Below are positions 56,267-64,000 of a stretch of 64,000 bases of DNA, piece by piece. The stretch is from CAYUVH01 sp964448135 (GTDB lineage: Bacteria > Verrucomicrobiota > Verrucomicrobiia > Limisphaerales > UBA8199): positions 62,001 through 126,000 of the forward strand of contig CAYUVH010000059.1 of NCBI GenBank assembly GCA_964448135.1, in the 5' to 3' direction. The position numbers and the translations under genes are program-made. The notes beneath the pieces were generated by a model that was not told the DNA's origin, did not search any database, and worked only from the letters and a program-made list of their open reading frames with translations. Position 1 is the first letter of the stretch, and each line of letters begins with the position of its first letter.

Positions 56267-56893
56267 CTAGCGGTGATTCAGGAGGCCAAGGTTCTCGATG
56301 ATGGCGCGGGATTCTTCGGGGGAGGTTTGGAGGATGGTTTGCCAGCCGCGGGCGGCGCCGGCTTCGATGTTTTCGGCGCGGTCGTCGAGATAGAGGATTT
56401 GCGCGCCGCGTTTGCCGCTTACCTGCTCCACGACGTCGTAGATTTTGGCGGCGGGTTTCATGGCGCCGTGCTGGTAGGAGAGGATGTAGTCGGTGAAGTT
56501 CGCGAAGAACGGATACGTGCGGCGGATGAAGGAGACGGCGAGGTCGTTGGTGTTGGAGAAAATGTACGTGGGCAGGCCGCGCTGACGGAGTTCTTCGTTC
56601 AGGCGGATCATGGAGTCCATGGGCGTGAAGATGTCGCCGAAGAATTCGTTGAACTCCCCGGCCGAGCCGGTGTAGCCGGTGGCGGCTTTCACGGCCTGAT
56701 AGAATTGTTCGTTGTTGAGGCGGCCGGTTTCGAATTCGAAGAGGAGCGGGGATTGGTCCAGGTTCTTCCGGACTTCCCCGGCGCTCATCGGACTTTTTTC
56801 CGCGAGGCGGCGGGTGGCGCGGCCGAAGTCGAATTCGAGGAGGACTTTGCCGAGGTCAAAAACAATGGCTTCCGGTTTGGTAGTGCTGCTCAT
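56267..56893 (-). CDS. HAD-superfamily hydrolase, YihX-like
   Basis: From ATG 56893 (MSSTTKPEAIVFDLGKVLLE) the protein has 208 residues. The nucleophile is D13 in VFDLGKVL; the usual second Asp is Gly, as is common in the YihX-like group, so a phosphatase with altered acid catalysis is likely. Motif II Ser/Thr is in IFSNTNDLAV, motif III Lys in HGAMKPAAKIY, and motif IV is LYLDDRAENIEAG (acidic pair DD). The cap domain is small and helical (PLLFEFETGRLNNEQFYQAV). The substrate is not known. It ends 14 bases from recR's stop-start region and is probably co-transcribed. Confidence 0.9.
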   Translation of the reverse strand: MSSTTKPEAIVFDLGKVLLEFDFGRATRRLAEKSPMSAGEVRKNLDQSPLLFEFETGRLNNEQFYQAVKAATGYTGSAGEFNEFFGDIFTPMDSMIRLNEELRQRGLPTYIFSNTNDLAVSFIRRTYPFFANFTDYILSYQHGAMKPAAKIYDVVEQVSGKRGAQILYLDDRAENIEAGAARGWQTILQTSPEESRAIIENLGLLNHR

Positions 56894-56906
56894 GGTGGGA
56901 AGAAAG

Positions 56907-57512
56907 TCAGCGGCCCATGTCGCGACGGCCTTCGAGGGCGCGCGTGAGGGTGAGGTCGTCGGCCAATTCAAGGCCGGTGCCAGCGGGGAGGCCGTGGGCG
57001 ATGCGGGTGATTTTGAGCTTCGGGCGCGCGAGGCGCTTCGCGAGATAGGAACTGGTGGCGTCGCCTTCGACGTCGGTGGGGAGCGCGATCACGATCTCGG
57101 TGATGACCGGGTCTTTCAGGCGGTTTTCGAGTTCGGCGATGCGCAGGTCTTCGGGCTCGATGCCGTCGAGCGGGGAAAGTTTACCGCCCAACACGTGATA
57201 GCGTCCGCGAAAGGCGCCGGATTTTTCGAGGGTGATGACGTCCACGGCGCGTTCGACGATGCAGAGGGTTCCATTGTCACGACGGGAATCGCCGCAGACG
57301 GGGCACGGGGAGGATTCGGTGAGTGCGCCGCAGGTGGTGCAGAAGCCGATTTTTTCGCGGGCGGTGACCAAGGCTTCGGCGAGGTGTTTGACGGAGGCGG
57401 GGTCGCTCTGGGCGAGATAAAGGGCGATGCGCTCGGCGGAACGGGGACCGATGCCGGGAAGGCGGTTGAGGGCGCCGACGAGGGCGACGATGGCTTCGGG
57501 TAAGGCGAGCAT
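56907..57512 (-). CDS. recR: recombination mediator RecR
   Basis: The 201-aa protein has the helix-hairpin-helix (LNRLPGIGPRSAERIALYL), a four-Cys zinc finger (FCTTCGALTESSPCPVCGD), the Toprim region (CIVERAVDVITLEKSGAFRGRYHVLGG then PEDLRIAEL) and the C-terminal TRIAHGLPAGTGLELADDLTLTRALEGRR. All signatures are intact. RecR acts with RecO (and RecF) to load RecA at gaps. An ebfC/dnaX-recR cluster is a classical bacterial neighbourhood, and here ebfC-like and dnaX follow upstream on the same strand. Confidence 0.95.
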   Translation of the reverse strand: MLALPEAIVALVGALNRLPGIGPRSAERIALYLAQSDPASVKHLAEALVTAREKIGFCTTCGALTESSPCPVCGDSRRDNGTLCIVERAVDVITLEKSGAFRGRYHVLGGKLSPLDGIEPEDLRIAELENRLKDPVITEIVIALPTDVEGDATSSYLAKRLARPKLKITRIAHGLPAGTGLELADDLTLTRALEGRRDMGR

Positions 57513-57565
57513 GGGGGTCAGGACGGTCTTACCCCAAACACAAGGGTGCAGTTGGGGACAGAATT

Positions 57566-57605
57566 CCCCTCACCCCTGCCCTCTCCCAAAGGGAGAGGGA
57601 GAGCG
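57566..57605. repeat. dispersed CCCTCACCC..CTCTCCC hairpin element
   Basis: CCCTCACCCCTGCCCTCTCCC-AAA-GGGAGAGGGAGAGCGG (split here in parts): the same element as at 22282-22322, in the opposite orientation. It fills most of the gap 57513-57755 between recR and the ebfC-like gene. Confidence 0.85.
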
Positions 57606-57755
57606 GTCGGATGCATTCGGATACTCTGGCGATTAAGGCGCGATGTCCCGCAGAGGGTGGCTGGTTGGAATGAGCCTCGTCACCTCGGCTGCTACGGAAT
57701 GAGGTGGGAAGGCGGTCCGTATTCAATCGAATCGTTCGAGTCTGAGGAGAAGCGA

Positions 57756-58064
57756 TCACATTCCCGGGAGCTTGAAGCCGGCGGTGGCCTTGCCCATTTC
57801 GGAGTTGGAGATTTCCTTGGCCTGGTTCAGGGCCTGATTCACGGCGGTGATGATGAGGTCCTCGAGCAATTGGGCGTCTGCGGGATTGATGGCGGCCGGA
57901 TCGATTTTGACCGAGGCGAGCGAGCCGTCGCATTTGGCGATGGCTTTGACGGCGCCGCCGCCGCTGGTCGCCTCGACGGTGCGGTTGGCGAGGGCGTTTT
58001 GGATTTCTTCCATCTGCTGCTGCATGCGCGCAGCTTGTTTCATCAGTTTTCCGAGGCCGGACAT
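57756..58064 (-). CDS. ebfC: YbaB/EbfC-family nucleoid-associated protein
   Basis: A 102-aa protein with the YbaB fold: MSGLGKLMKQAARMQQQMEE, EATSGGGAVKAIAKCDGSLASVKIDP, and LEDLIITAVNQALNQAKEIS, ending GFKLPGM. These proteins bind DNA as dimers and shape the nucleoid. It lies between recR and dnaX, the usual place. All key features are intact. Confidence 0.93.
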   Translation of the reverse strand: MSGLGKLMKQAARMQQQMEEIQNALANRTVEATSGGGAVKAIAKCDGSLASVKIDPAAINPADAQLLEDLIITAVNQALNQAKEISNSEMGKATAGFKLPGM

Positions 58065-58114
58065 AAATTTATGGGGTTAGAAAGTTGAAAGTTGCAGGTT
58101 GCAGGTTTTGTAAA

Positions 58115-59890
58115 TCAGGCGCGGACTTCGACGATCTGGCCTTTGAATATTTCCAAGGCCTTTTGGATGAGGGGGTCTTTTTTGAAATCTTCCTGGGTCA
58201 CGGGGAGGGCGGAGGATTTTTCGCGCGGGGCAACGGGTGCGGCGGCACTGCGCGCGGGACCGGCTGGGGCGGCTTCGGCAGCGGCGGGCGGCGGCAGCGT
58301 GACGGGAACGCGACCGGCGGGCGCGGGGGCTTTGACGAATCTGATCTGGCTGTTCGCGTGGCCCAGTTCCGCGAGCTTGGTCTGGATGAGGGTGTGATTT
58401 CGGCTCTGGTCCACCATCGGGATGTCATCCGCGAATTCGGGGTCGAAGCCGATCATGAAAAGATTCCGCTCGTGTGAAACGGGATGAGCGCGGGCCAGGT
58501 AGGTGCGAACGAAGGGGCTGGCGCGACCCACGGCGTCCACCAATTGGGCCCATAATTCTTCCAAATTGGCTGGAGCGGCGGGAGCAACCGCGGCGGTATT
58601 TTCCTTCAACGCCGGGGCGGGTTGCGGGGCTGACGCGGGCGCAGGCGCGGGGCCGGCAGCCTTGGGCATCGGGCGAGGGGCCGCGGCGGCCGCCGGCGCC
58701 GCAGCAGCCGGGGCGGCCGAAACGGGTGACGGTTTGGCTTCGGTGGAACCGCCGCCGCGCAGGTTTTTCAACTGCGTCAAAATGGTATCGAGCGGCACGG
58801 CGGACCGGGCTTCGATGGCCTTGAGGATGGCGACCTCGATGAGAATTTTCTTCGAAGCCGCGTCGCGCAGACGCATTTCGGCCTCGGCCAGAACTTCAAG
58901 AATGCGCGTAAGGCCGCTGGAGGTGGCCAGCGGCGCCTGGGCGGCGAGAGCGGTGGCTTCAATCTCGGAGACTTCGATCATCTTCAGATCGCCGCGTGAG
59001 ACGACGTAGATGAGAAGATTGCGGAAATGATTGAGCAGGTCGGAGAGGAGGCGGCCGAGGTCCTTGCCGTTGCCGGAGAGATCGTTCAACTGGCGCAGGG
59101 CATTTTCAACTTCGCCGGCCAGGATGGCGCGAGTGAGTTCGAGCAGTTGCGCCTGGGCGGTGAGGCCGAACATGGAGAGGACGTCCGACTCCTCGATCTT
59201 GTCGCCGCAAAAGCTAATCAACTGGTCGAGGGTGGATTCGGCGTCGCGCAGGGCGCCCTCCGCACCGCGAGCAATGGCGTGGAGCGCCTCCGGGCTCAAT
59301 TGCACCTTCTCCTGCTTCGCGATGTAGTCGAGGTGCTTGCCGATCAGGGCCACGGGAATGCGGCGCAGGTCGTAGCGCTGGCAGCGGGAAAGAATGGTCG
59401 GCAGTACCTTCTCGGGGTCGGTGGTGGCGAACATGAATTTCACATGCGGGGGCGGCTCTTCGAGCGTCTTCAACAGCGCGTTGAACGCGGCGGTCGAGAG
59501 CATGTGCACTTCGTCGATGATGTAGATCTTGAAGGGCGAGGAGGCGGGCGTGTATTTGCAGGTCTCGCGCAATTCGCGGACCTGTTCGACGCCGTTGTTG
59601 CTGGCACCGTCGATTTCGAGCACGTCCAGCGCGCGGCCTTCGGCGATTTCCTGGCACTTGGGATCGTCGTCCGCGAAATCCACCTTCGGCCCGCCGGTGC
59701 AATTGAGACACTTGGCGAAGATGCGGGCGATGGTGGTCTTGCCGGTGCCGCGCGGTCCGCAGAAGAGGTAAGCGTGCGCGATGCGTTTCTGTTCGATGGC
59801 CCGGGAGAGCGTCTGGGTGACGTGCTCCTGGCCGACCACTTCGCTGAAGCGCTGCGGCCGGTATTTTCGAGCGATGACTAGATACGACAT
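58115..59890 (-). CDS. dnaX: DNA polymerase III subunit gamma/tau
   Basis: From ATG 59890 (MSYLVIARKYRPQRFSEVVG) the protein has 591 residues. Walker A is GPRGTGKT (45-52). The zinc module shows only three Cys (C61, C64, C79 in KCLNCTGGPKVDFADDDPKC); the two middle Cys of typical DnaX are missing. Sensor and box motifs follow (IDGASNNGVEQVRELR; HMLSTAAFNALLKTLEEPPPHVKFMFATTDPEKVLPTILSRCQRY). A Pro/Ala linker leads to a C-terminal domain that binds alpha and DnaB in tau. No obvious frameshift site was looked for in detail. The SRP RNA lies 30 bases upstream. HolB is at 14255-15295. Confidence 0.95.
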   Translation of the reverse strand: MSYLVIARKYRPQRFSEVVGQEHVTQTLSRAIEQKRIAHAYLFCGPRGTGKTTIARIFAKCLNCTGGPKVDFADDDPKCQEIAEGRALDVLEIDGASNNGVEQVRELRETCKYTPASSPFKIYIIDEVHMLSTAAFNALLKTLEEPPPHVKFMFATTDPEKVLPTILSRCQRYDLRRIPVALIGKHLDYIAKQEKVQLSPEALHAIARGAEGALRDAESTLDQLISFCGDKIEESDVLSMFGLTAQAQLLELTRAILAGEVENALRQLNDLSGNGKDLGRLLSDLLNHFRNLLIYVVSRGDLKMIEVSEIEATALAAQAPLATSSGLTRILEVLAEAEMRLRDAASKKILIEVAILKAIEARSAVPLDTILTQLKNLRGGGSTEAKPSPVSAAPAAAAPAAAAAPRPMPKAAGPAPAPASAPQPAPALKENTAAVAPAAPANLEELWAQLVDAVGRASPFVRTYLARAHPVSHERNLFMIGFDPEFADDIPMVDQSRNHTLIQTKLAELGHANSQIRFVKAPAPAGRVPVTLPPPAAAEAAPAGPARSAAAPVAPREKSSALPVTQEDFKKDPLIQKALEIFKGQIVEVRA

Positions 59891-59922
59891 GTTTGGACGC
59901 CGGCGACCGGACGAAAAATAAG

Positions 59923-60015
59923 TACCAGGGTGACCACGGCAAAAGCAGAGCAAACTACCGTTGCTGCCTTCCGGCCCTGGCGGGGTTCGTAAGTCCACAG
60001 TCCATGGGCCCTGGC
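59923..60015 (-). ncRNA. ffs: signal recognition particle RNA (small bacterial SRP RNA)
   Basis: On the minus strand the domain IV core is GGGCCGGAAGGCAGCAACGG, the universally conserved SRP54-binding loop, between CCCCGCCA and TAGTTTGC. The 5' end CCAGGG (60014-60009) pairs with the 3' end CCCTGG (59930-59925). The length of about 93 nt fits the small bacterial class. It lies between the RRM gene and dnaX; scr next to dnaX is also seen in Bacillus. Ends are estimated from the terminal helix. Confidence 0.9.
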
Positions 60016-60197
60016 GATGGGAATGTGGCGCACGGGAGGGTGGGCTTCAAGGTTAAAAAAGGTTGAGGGTTGAAAGTTGAGGGTTGGGAGTGTGATCAGT
60101 AATCAGTAACCAGTAATCCGTGATCAGTTGAGAAATCACAGTGCGTTGAAGGGCACGGTGAGGAGCGAACGGCGAAACGGGGAGGCTGACGAGAGGG

Positions 60198-60572
60198 TCA
60201 GCGGGAGCGGCGGCGGGGTCGGCGGGTGCGCTGCTGGGAGCGCTGCTGCGGGCGTTGGGGGCCGGGCTGGGTCCAGGAGGGACGGCTGTGTTCGAAACCC
60301 TCGCGCATCATGCCTTTGGGCTCCTGGGGAGGGCGGGCCTCGGTAACGGTGATGTTGCGTCCACCCAAACTGTAAGAGTGGAATTTTTCCAGGGCGGCAC
60401 CGGCAGATTCCGGCGTGGCCATGGTGACGAAAGCGAAGCCGCGGGATTGCTGGGTGGCCGGATCGCGCATCAGTTCGACGCCGGCGACCGTACCCTTTTG
60501 CGAAAACAGTGCGCGCAATTCCTCTTCGCCGACCGCGGGCGAGAGGTTGCCAATGTAGAGCCGGTTGTTCAC
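60198..60572 (-). CDS. RRM-type RNA-binding protein
   Basis: A 124-aa protein with one RRM: RNP2 LYIGNL (5-10), RNP1 RGFAFVTM (44-51), then GGRNITVTEARPPQEP. The C-terminal 40 residues are Arg/Gln/Pro-rich and basic (QRPQQRSQQRTRRPRRRSR). Bacterial RRM proteins of this type are often cold-induced and act as RNA chaperones. It is 58 bases from a second RRM gene, its likely paralogue, on the same strand. Confidence 0.88.
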   Translation of the reverse strand: MNNRLYIGNLSPAVGEEELRALFSQKGTVAGVELMRDPATQQSRGFAFVTMATPESAGAALEKFHSYSLGGRNITVTEARPPQEPKGMMREGFEHSRPSWTQPGPQRPQQRSQQRTRRPRRRSR

Positions 60573-60629
60573 CCCGGAAAAAAGCAGGCGCGGGACCAGC
60601 GGTCCCGCGCCTCCTGATAGACAAATAGC

Positions 60630-60974
60630 TTAGTAGCGGCGCTGGCTGCGGCCACCACCACCCTGGCTGTCACCACGACCGCCCCGGAAACCGCCGCCAC
60701 CGCCGCCGCCGCCGCCGGCGCGCTCTTCACGCGGGCGAGCTTCGTTGACCGTGAGGTTGCGTCCGTCGAGGGTCGCGCCGTTCATGGCGCTGATCGCCTT
60801 CTGGGCTTCTTCAGCCGAGCCCATGGTGATGAAACCGAACCCACGGGGACGGCCGGTGGCGCGATCCATCATGAGGTTGGCTTCGACCACGGTGCCGTGC
60901 GCCGCGAAGGCGTCCTGCAGATCGTTTTCAGTCGTGTTGAACGAGATGTTTCCTACGAACAATTTTGTGCTCAT
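60630..60974 (-). CDS. glycine-rich RRM-type RNA-binding protein
   Basis: A 114-aa protein with RNP2 LFVGNI (5-10) and RNP1 RGFGFITM (44-51), ending in a Gly/Arg-rich tail (GGGGGGGGGFRGGRGDSQGG). The order matches cyanobacterial Rbp and plant GRP-type proteins. It is the upstream member of a tandem pair. A leader of over 200 bases towards infC may carry regulatory structure. Start ATG 60974 is at the natural family start. Confidence 0.9.
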   Translation of the reverse strand: MSTKLFVGNISFNTTENDLQDAFAAHGTVVEANLMMDRATGRPRGFGFITMGSAEEAQKAISAMNGATLDGRNLTVNEARPREERAGGGGGGGGGFRGGRGDSQGGGGRSQRRY

Positions 60975-61307
60975 TTAATTGGTTACTGTCCTCGGTGTTA
61001 CCCTGCTTAATCCATACTGTTCCCGGTTCTCGGGTTTCAAATCATCACCGAACGAAGTTCACTTGAGGATTTACCACGTGCTGGAAGCTACAAGCTACCT
61101 ATCAGACACCTGCACTTTGCACTGTTATGGGTGAAAAGCAAGAGATTTCTGCAAAAGAATTAGGGACACGACTTTGGGGGGCTTTTCCGCGCCGCGTGTT
61201 TGTCATTGCTCTATGAACGTATTCTGGCATAATGGTCGGGTGGCACTTAATGACATTAGTTCATCCGGCGCGGGTTTTTCGCGCGTGGCTCCCGCACGAT
61301 TGGCAGG
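60975..61307. other. 330-base divergent region between the RRM genes and infC
   Basis: It should hold both promoters. A possible infC promoter is TTGCTC (61206-61211), 16 bases, CATAAT (61228-61233). A GC-rich segment (61180-61200) precedes it. No riboswitch is recognised. Confidence 0.5.
61206..61233 (+). promoter_or_regulatory. possible infC promoter
   Basis: TTGCTC and CATAAT are separated by 16 bases, 75 bases upstream of the infC GTG. A weak -35 and a good -10. Sequence match only. Confidence 0.35.
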
Positions 61308-61934
61308 GTGGCTCTGAGTCGTCCCTTTCCTTCCCGTAGTTTCCGTTCGCGCGAACCTCTGCATCGTCGGAACGGAAAAATTCGTGCCCGTGAAGTGCGC
61401 GTCCTGGATGAGGACAAGCAACTTCTCGGGGTGATGCCCTTGAATGAGGCCCTGCGGCTGGCGCAGGCCAAAGGCCTGGACCTGGTGGAAATCGCGGCGA
61501 CCGCCGTGCCCCCCGTTTGTCGCATTGTGGACTACGGGAAATTCCTGTACCAGGAAGCCAAGCGCAGCAAGGAAGCCACGCCGCAGTCCGCGAGCCGGAT
61601 GAAGGAGCTCCAGATTTCGCCGGCGATTGACCCGCATGACCTGGCGGTGAAGCGCAACCATGCGATCCAGTTCCTGTGCGATGACATGAAGGTGCGCGTC
61701 AAGTTGCGCTTCAAAGGCCGGCAAAAGGCGCACAAGGAAATCGGTTTTGAAGTGATGAACCGGTTCGTGCAGGAGGTGGCGCAGTATGGCCACGCGGATG
61801 CGCCGCCCAAACTGCTGGGTGATCGCGACCTGAACGTGCTGCTCACCCCGCTGCCGCGCGACAAGCGCGCCAAAAATCCACGTCAGGCCCAGCCCGAGGC
61901 CGAACCGTCCCAGCCCGGGAACGGAGCTACTTGA
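61308..61934 (+). CDS. infC: translation initiation factor IF-3
   Basis: A 208-aa protein. The N-domain is REVRVLDEDKQLLGVMPLNEALRLAQAKGLDLVEIAATAVPPVCRIVDYGKFLYQE, and the C-domain is KELQISPAIDPHDLAVKRNHAIQFLCDDMKVRVKLRFKGRQKAH. A basic/acidic tail (AQPEAEPSQPGNGAT) follows. The start is GTG 61308; an ATT codon at 61299 is in frame 9 bases upstream, and infC often starts at ATT for autoregulation, so the true start is open between the two. IF-3 keeps the 30S subunit free and checks the initiator tRNA. rpmI and rplT, usually next, are not here. Confidence 0.95.
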   Translation: MALSRPFPSRSFRSREPLHRRNGKIRAREVRVLDEDKQLLGVMPLNEALRLAQAKGLDLVEIAATAVPPVCRIVDYGKFLYQEAKRSKEATPQSASRMKELQISPAIDPHDLAVKRNHAIQFLCDDMKVRVKLRFKGRQKAHKEIGFEVMNRFVQEVAQYGHADAPPKLLGDRDLNVLLTPLPRDKRAKNPRQAQPEAEPSQPGNGAT

Positions 61935-62006
61935 GCCTTTTCACCCGATATTGCATACAAACCGTTACGCGGCTTTGCCCAAAGTAATGAACCTGGTTCC
62001 CCGATC

Positions 62007-62405
62007 ATGATCACACCCCGGAAAACCAATCCGCGGGTGGAATACCGCCTGCGCCAACGGGACCTCGTCCAGAGCTCTCCTTCGCTCGCCGAAAAGTATC
62101 CCCAGCTCAAGAAGCTGGCGGTGAACCTCATGTTCTATGATTCCACCGGAGTCACGAAGCATCAGGAGATCAAGTGCACGCTCAATCCCGAGCACGCCAA
62201 ATCCGCGTTGTGGTTTCATTGCCCCGGCGGGGAGTGCGTGGGCGGGGATTTCGATTTGAGCGCGGTGCTGGCCACGGCGGTGGCCGAACGACGCAAAGAG
62301 CACAGCGGGGAACTGCGCTGCCAGGGCGAGCGCGGCCGGGGCGATCACGCGCGAGTTGCCTGCCAGTCGTTATTACGCTACAAACTTACCCTCACTTATG
62401 ACTGA
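62007..62405 (+). CDS. conserved hypothetical protein with a Cys-containing centre
   Basis: A 132-aa protein: MITPRKTNPRVEYRLRQRDL, then NLMFYDSTGVTKHQEIKCTLNPEHAKSALWFHCPGGECVGGDFDLS, and a final helical part. The Cys/His mix (KCTLNPEHAK...FHCPGGECVGG) may bind zinc. It overlaps rpsU by 8 bases (62398-62405), so the pair is co-translated. I do not recognise a named family; a link with translation is inferred from this coupling and from infC upstream. Confidence 0.7.
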   Translation: MITPRKTNPRVEYRLRQRDLVQSSPSLAEKYPQLKKLAVNLMFYDSTGVTKHQEIKCTLNPEHAKSALWFHCPGGECVGGDFDLSAVLATAVAERRKEHSGELRCQGERGRGDHARVACQSLLRYKLTLTYD

Positions 62406-62595
62406 AATACGGTTGCGAAAAGGCGAATCGGTGGACAAAGCGATTCGCAAACTCAAAAAGAAACTCGATCGCGAGCAGACCATTCAGCAGTACCGTCAGC
62501 GCCGCCGCTTCGAAAAGCCGAGCGCGCGCAAGCGTCGCAAGGAAAAGGCCGCGCGATTTGCGGCGATGCTCAAGGCGCGCTACGCGGATGATTAG
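62398..62595 (+). CDS. rpsU: 30S ribosomal protein S21
   Basis: A 65-aa protein starting at ATG 62398 (MTEIRLRKGESVDKAIRKLK) inside the end of the previous gene. The S21 pattern KGESVDKAIRKLKKKLDREQ followed by RRRFEKPSARKRRKEKAAR is complete and very basic. The upstream part of the longer frame is not native. It is a small subunit protein near the anti-Shine-Dalgarno end of 16S rRNA. Confidence 0.93.
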   Translation: MTEIRLRKGESVDKAIRKLKKKLDREQTIQQYRQRRRFEKPSARKRRKEKAARFAAMLKARYADD

Positions 62596-62664
62596 AGCGT
62601 CGGACCCGTTTGGAGATCCGCTTTTGGATTGACCCCCGGCTGACCGAAATTAGGATCAGCCGCG

Positions 62665-63189
62665 ATGCCGCTTTCGCTCACGGACCCCCGCTGGAATGAC
62701 CTTCGCAGCGCCTACGGGAGCATCGAAGACACGGTGACCTGGCTGACCGAGGCGTACGACGAAGGTGGTTTTTCGCCGGAACGCCTGGGAGACCTGGTCA
62801 ATGAGGTGCAGCACCAGGGAGACACTTCCACGTCCATGTACGCGGTGGCGCCGCATTTGATCGCGCTGGCGAGAGGCGCGGGGGACGAGGCAGCACTGGA
62901 ACTGTTGATCACCGCCGGGATGATGTACGCAAACGCGTCGAGCCCGGAGGCGGTCCCCTGCCCGGATTTCCTGCGCGAGGAATTCGTCAACCTGGCCCCC
63001 GAAGGAGCGAACCTGATCGCTCCCCTGCTCCCTTTGGCCACGGAGTTTGATCGTTACAAGTGGGCGGTGGCGGCGCTGGCGGGATTCATCGGGCAGCACG
63101 AATTCGCGCACTTTCTGGACGGGCTGGATTTTCAGGACGGGAAGTTCCACCACATCTGGATTGGGGGCGCATTTCCGGCGGAGGAGTAA
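62665..63189 (+). CDS. conserved hypothetical protein, helical, 174 aa
   Basis: ATG 62665 gives MPLSLTDPRWNDLRSAYGSI. The protein is alpha-helical with HEAT-like spacing (EDTVTWLTEAYDEG; APHLIALARGAGDEAALELLITAGMMYAN; LIAPLLPLATEFDRYKWAVAALAGFIGQHEFAHFL). No family name is known to me. It ends 22 bases before the next gene on the same strand. A second HEAT-type protein ends at 63921 on the other strand. Confidence 0.65.
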   Translation: MPLSLTDPRWNDLRSAYGSIEDTVTWLTEAYDEGGFSPERLGDLVNEVQHQGDTSTSMYAVAPHLIALARGAGDEAALELLITAGMMYANASSPEAVPCPDFLREEFVNLAPEGANLIAPLLPLATEFDRYKWAVAALAGFIGQHEFAHFLDGLDFQDGKFHHIWIGGAFPAEE

Positions 63190-63211
63190 GGGCGGGCAAA
63201 AGGGAGGTCAT

Positions 63212-63892
63212 TTGAACGAATACACGCCAGAAACACTGGCAGCGAAATGGAGTGGAAGGGCTGACGGGCTATTGGAGGGACTGAAGGAGAATTGGGAGAG
63301 TAACCGGCCGAGGAAGGGATTCCTGTCATTGTTTCCGCCAGAGAAGGATTCTGACCGGGACCAGATGGCTCCCATGTGGGCCAAGCGCACTCTGTCCTAC
63401 GAGGGAAAGGTGGTGCTGGGACATATCGCGAGGAGCTTTTTTCCGGCGTACCTGCCCGGGCAGCGCACGCACTATGGTTCCGTGGTCTATTCCACAAATG
63501 ACATACCGACGATGCAGCTCTTCGCTATGGCGTTTGAGGTGAACGAACTTAGAAAGGACAAAACGCCGCCGCCTCCCGGGACCGAGAGAATTGCGAGGGC
63601 GATGCGAGATGATCGTTCACGTTTTGCAAGGCTGGCATTGCCGCTCTGCGTCAGCCGACTGGAGTCCTGCTATTTGGCAAATCTGTGCATCCACCGCACG
63701 CGACTGCCGCTCGGATATCTGCATGACCGGCTCGTGCCCTTGTTAATTGCGCCTCACAAAACCCAGTGGTGTTGCCTGCTGCCGCTTCGATTTTGGGCCC
63801 TCTCGTTCACCACACTCTGGAAGAGCGGGTTACCCGCTTTAGCTCCCGAGCCACTGAAAGCTCAGTGTGCTATGTTCGGCGTCAGACCCTGA
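63212..63892 (+). CDS. hypothetical protein, 226 aa, TTG start
   Basis: AGGGAGG (63201-63207) is a near-perfect ribosome site, and TTG 63212 follows at 4 bases, giving LNEYTPETLAAKWSGRADGL. The frame opens at 63047 but inside the previous gene. The protein is soluble with MWAKRTLSYEGKVVLGHIARSFFPAYLPGQRTHYGSVVYSTNDIPTMQLFAMAFEVNEL and a Cys-containing C-terminal part (LPLCVSRLESCYLANLCIH; QWCCLLPLRFWAL). No family is recognised. Co-transcription with the gene before it is likely. Confidence 0.65.
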   Translation: MNEYTPETLAAKWSGRADGLLEGLKENWESNRPRKGFLSLFPPEKDSDRDQMAPMWAKRTLSYEGKVVLGHIARSFFPAYLPGQRTHYGSVVYSTNDIPTMQLFAMAFEVNELRKDKTPPPPGTERIARAMRDDRSRFARLALPLCVSRLESCYLANLCIHRTRLPLGYLHDRLVPLLIAPHKTQWCCLLPLRFWALSFTTLWKSGLPALAPEPLKAQCAMFGVRP

Positions 63893-63920
63893 AGGATGAG
63901 TGCGAACGAGCCGGCCGACA

Positions 63921-64000
63921 TCAGTTACCTGTCGGCGGACTAAGCGCCTCCGGGGCGATGATGGTGAGGGCGGAAACGGCGGCTTTGCGGACGTCTTCGT
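63921..64000 (-). CDS. C-terminal end of a HEAT-repeat-like protein (cut by window edge)
   Basis: Reading leftwards from the window end gives EDVRKAAVSALTIIAPEALS then PPTGN and a stop at 63923-63921. DEDVRKAAVSAL-type text is the second half of a HEAT/PBS-lyase repeat. Only 25 residues are in the window, so nothing more can be said. Confidence 0.6.
   Translation of the reverse strand, partial: EDVRKAAVSALTIIAPEALSPPTGN

Overview
The window is bacterial, GC-rich, and densely coded on both strands, with no rRNA, no tRNA I could recognise, and no prophage or insertion sequence. The best guess for the source is a member of the Verrucomicrobiota (Limisphaerales/Pedosphaera-like). This is inferred from several things: a PEP-CTERM exported protein, a pseudopilin-like membrane segment ending in FFPALSRAK, a YSLDVVGYVNV motif that I associate with verrucomicrobial exported proteins, a sigma-54 activator, MglA/roadblock genes, and many families of dispersed palindromic repeats in the intergenic gaps. 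No marker gene here settles the taxonomy.

Layout. 0-7 kb (mostly minus): a membrane protein fragment, a BON-domain protein, an ATP-cone/uridine-kinase-like fusion, a VapBC-type toxin-antitoxin pair, a Gly/Pro-rich EF-hand protein with a clear terminator, and a three-gene set ending in a response regulator with a DUF4388 (PATAN) domain. 7.6-10.6 kb (plus, divergent from that regulator): a long linker protein with a C-terminal roadblock domain, an MglA-like GTPase and a second roadblock protein, closed by a terminator. 10.9-17 kb: PEP-CTERM protein, YfhO-like membrane protein, DNA polymerase III delta-prime, and an O-antigen-ligase-like protein. 17.0-17.95 kb: a RAYT (REP-associated tyrosine transposase) flanked by two 110-bp repeat units on each side. 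18.0-22.1 kb: a tightly overlapped cluster of two paralogous small membrane proteins, an Lgt-like protein, a 34-residue membrane peptide and a ferritin-like protein, followed by a radical SAM enzyme with the N-terminal Cys/His cluster of the MJ0619/Tes group. This is the strongest candidate for an uncharacterised, possibly lipid-modifying, system.

22.3-26 kb is accessory: DUF2784, a YdjM-like protein, a UPF0175/DUF3368 toxin-antitoxin pair, orphan small genes and repeats. 26.2-30 kb is housekeeping: aroQ, accB, accC and a WecA-like glycan phosphotransferase. 30.5-37 kb holds a lipoprotein, a GAF-PAS-sigma54 activator, two OsmC-family proteins, a DUF5069 protein and a ClC channel with CBS domains. 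37.2-49.5 kb is a second unusual block: an ECF sigma factor, a 1592-residue mosaic VWA protein with secretin-like motifs, and a 2145-residue membrane protein built from two exported-looking halves.

49.6-55.9 kb holds an isochorismatase-like hydrolase overlapping PolX, a 1-kb non-coding gap, an exported thioredoxin-like protein, and a GntR(YtrA)/DUF6159 pair with a visible operator. 56.3-64 kb is informational: a HAD phosphatase, recR, an ebfC-like gene, dnaX with the SRP RNA just upstream, two RRM proteins, infC, rpsU and unknown genes. Many entries rest on motif recognition alone; no database search was possible.
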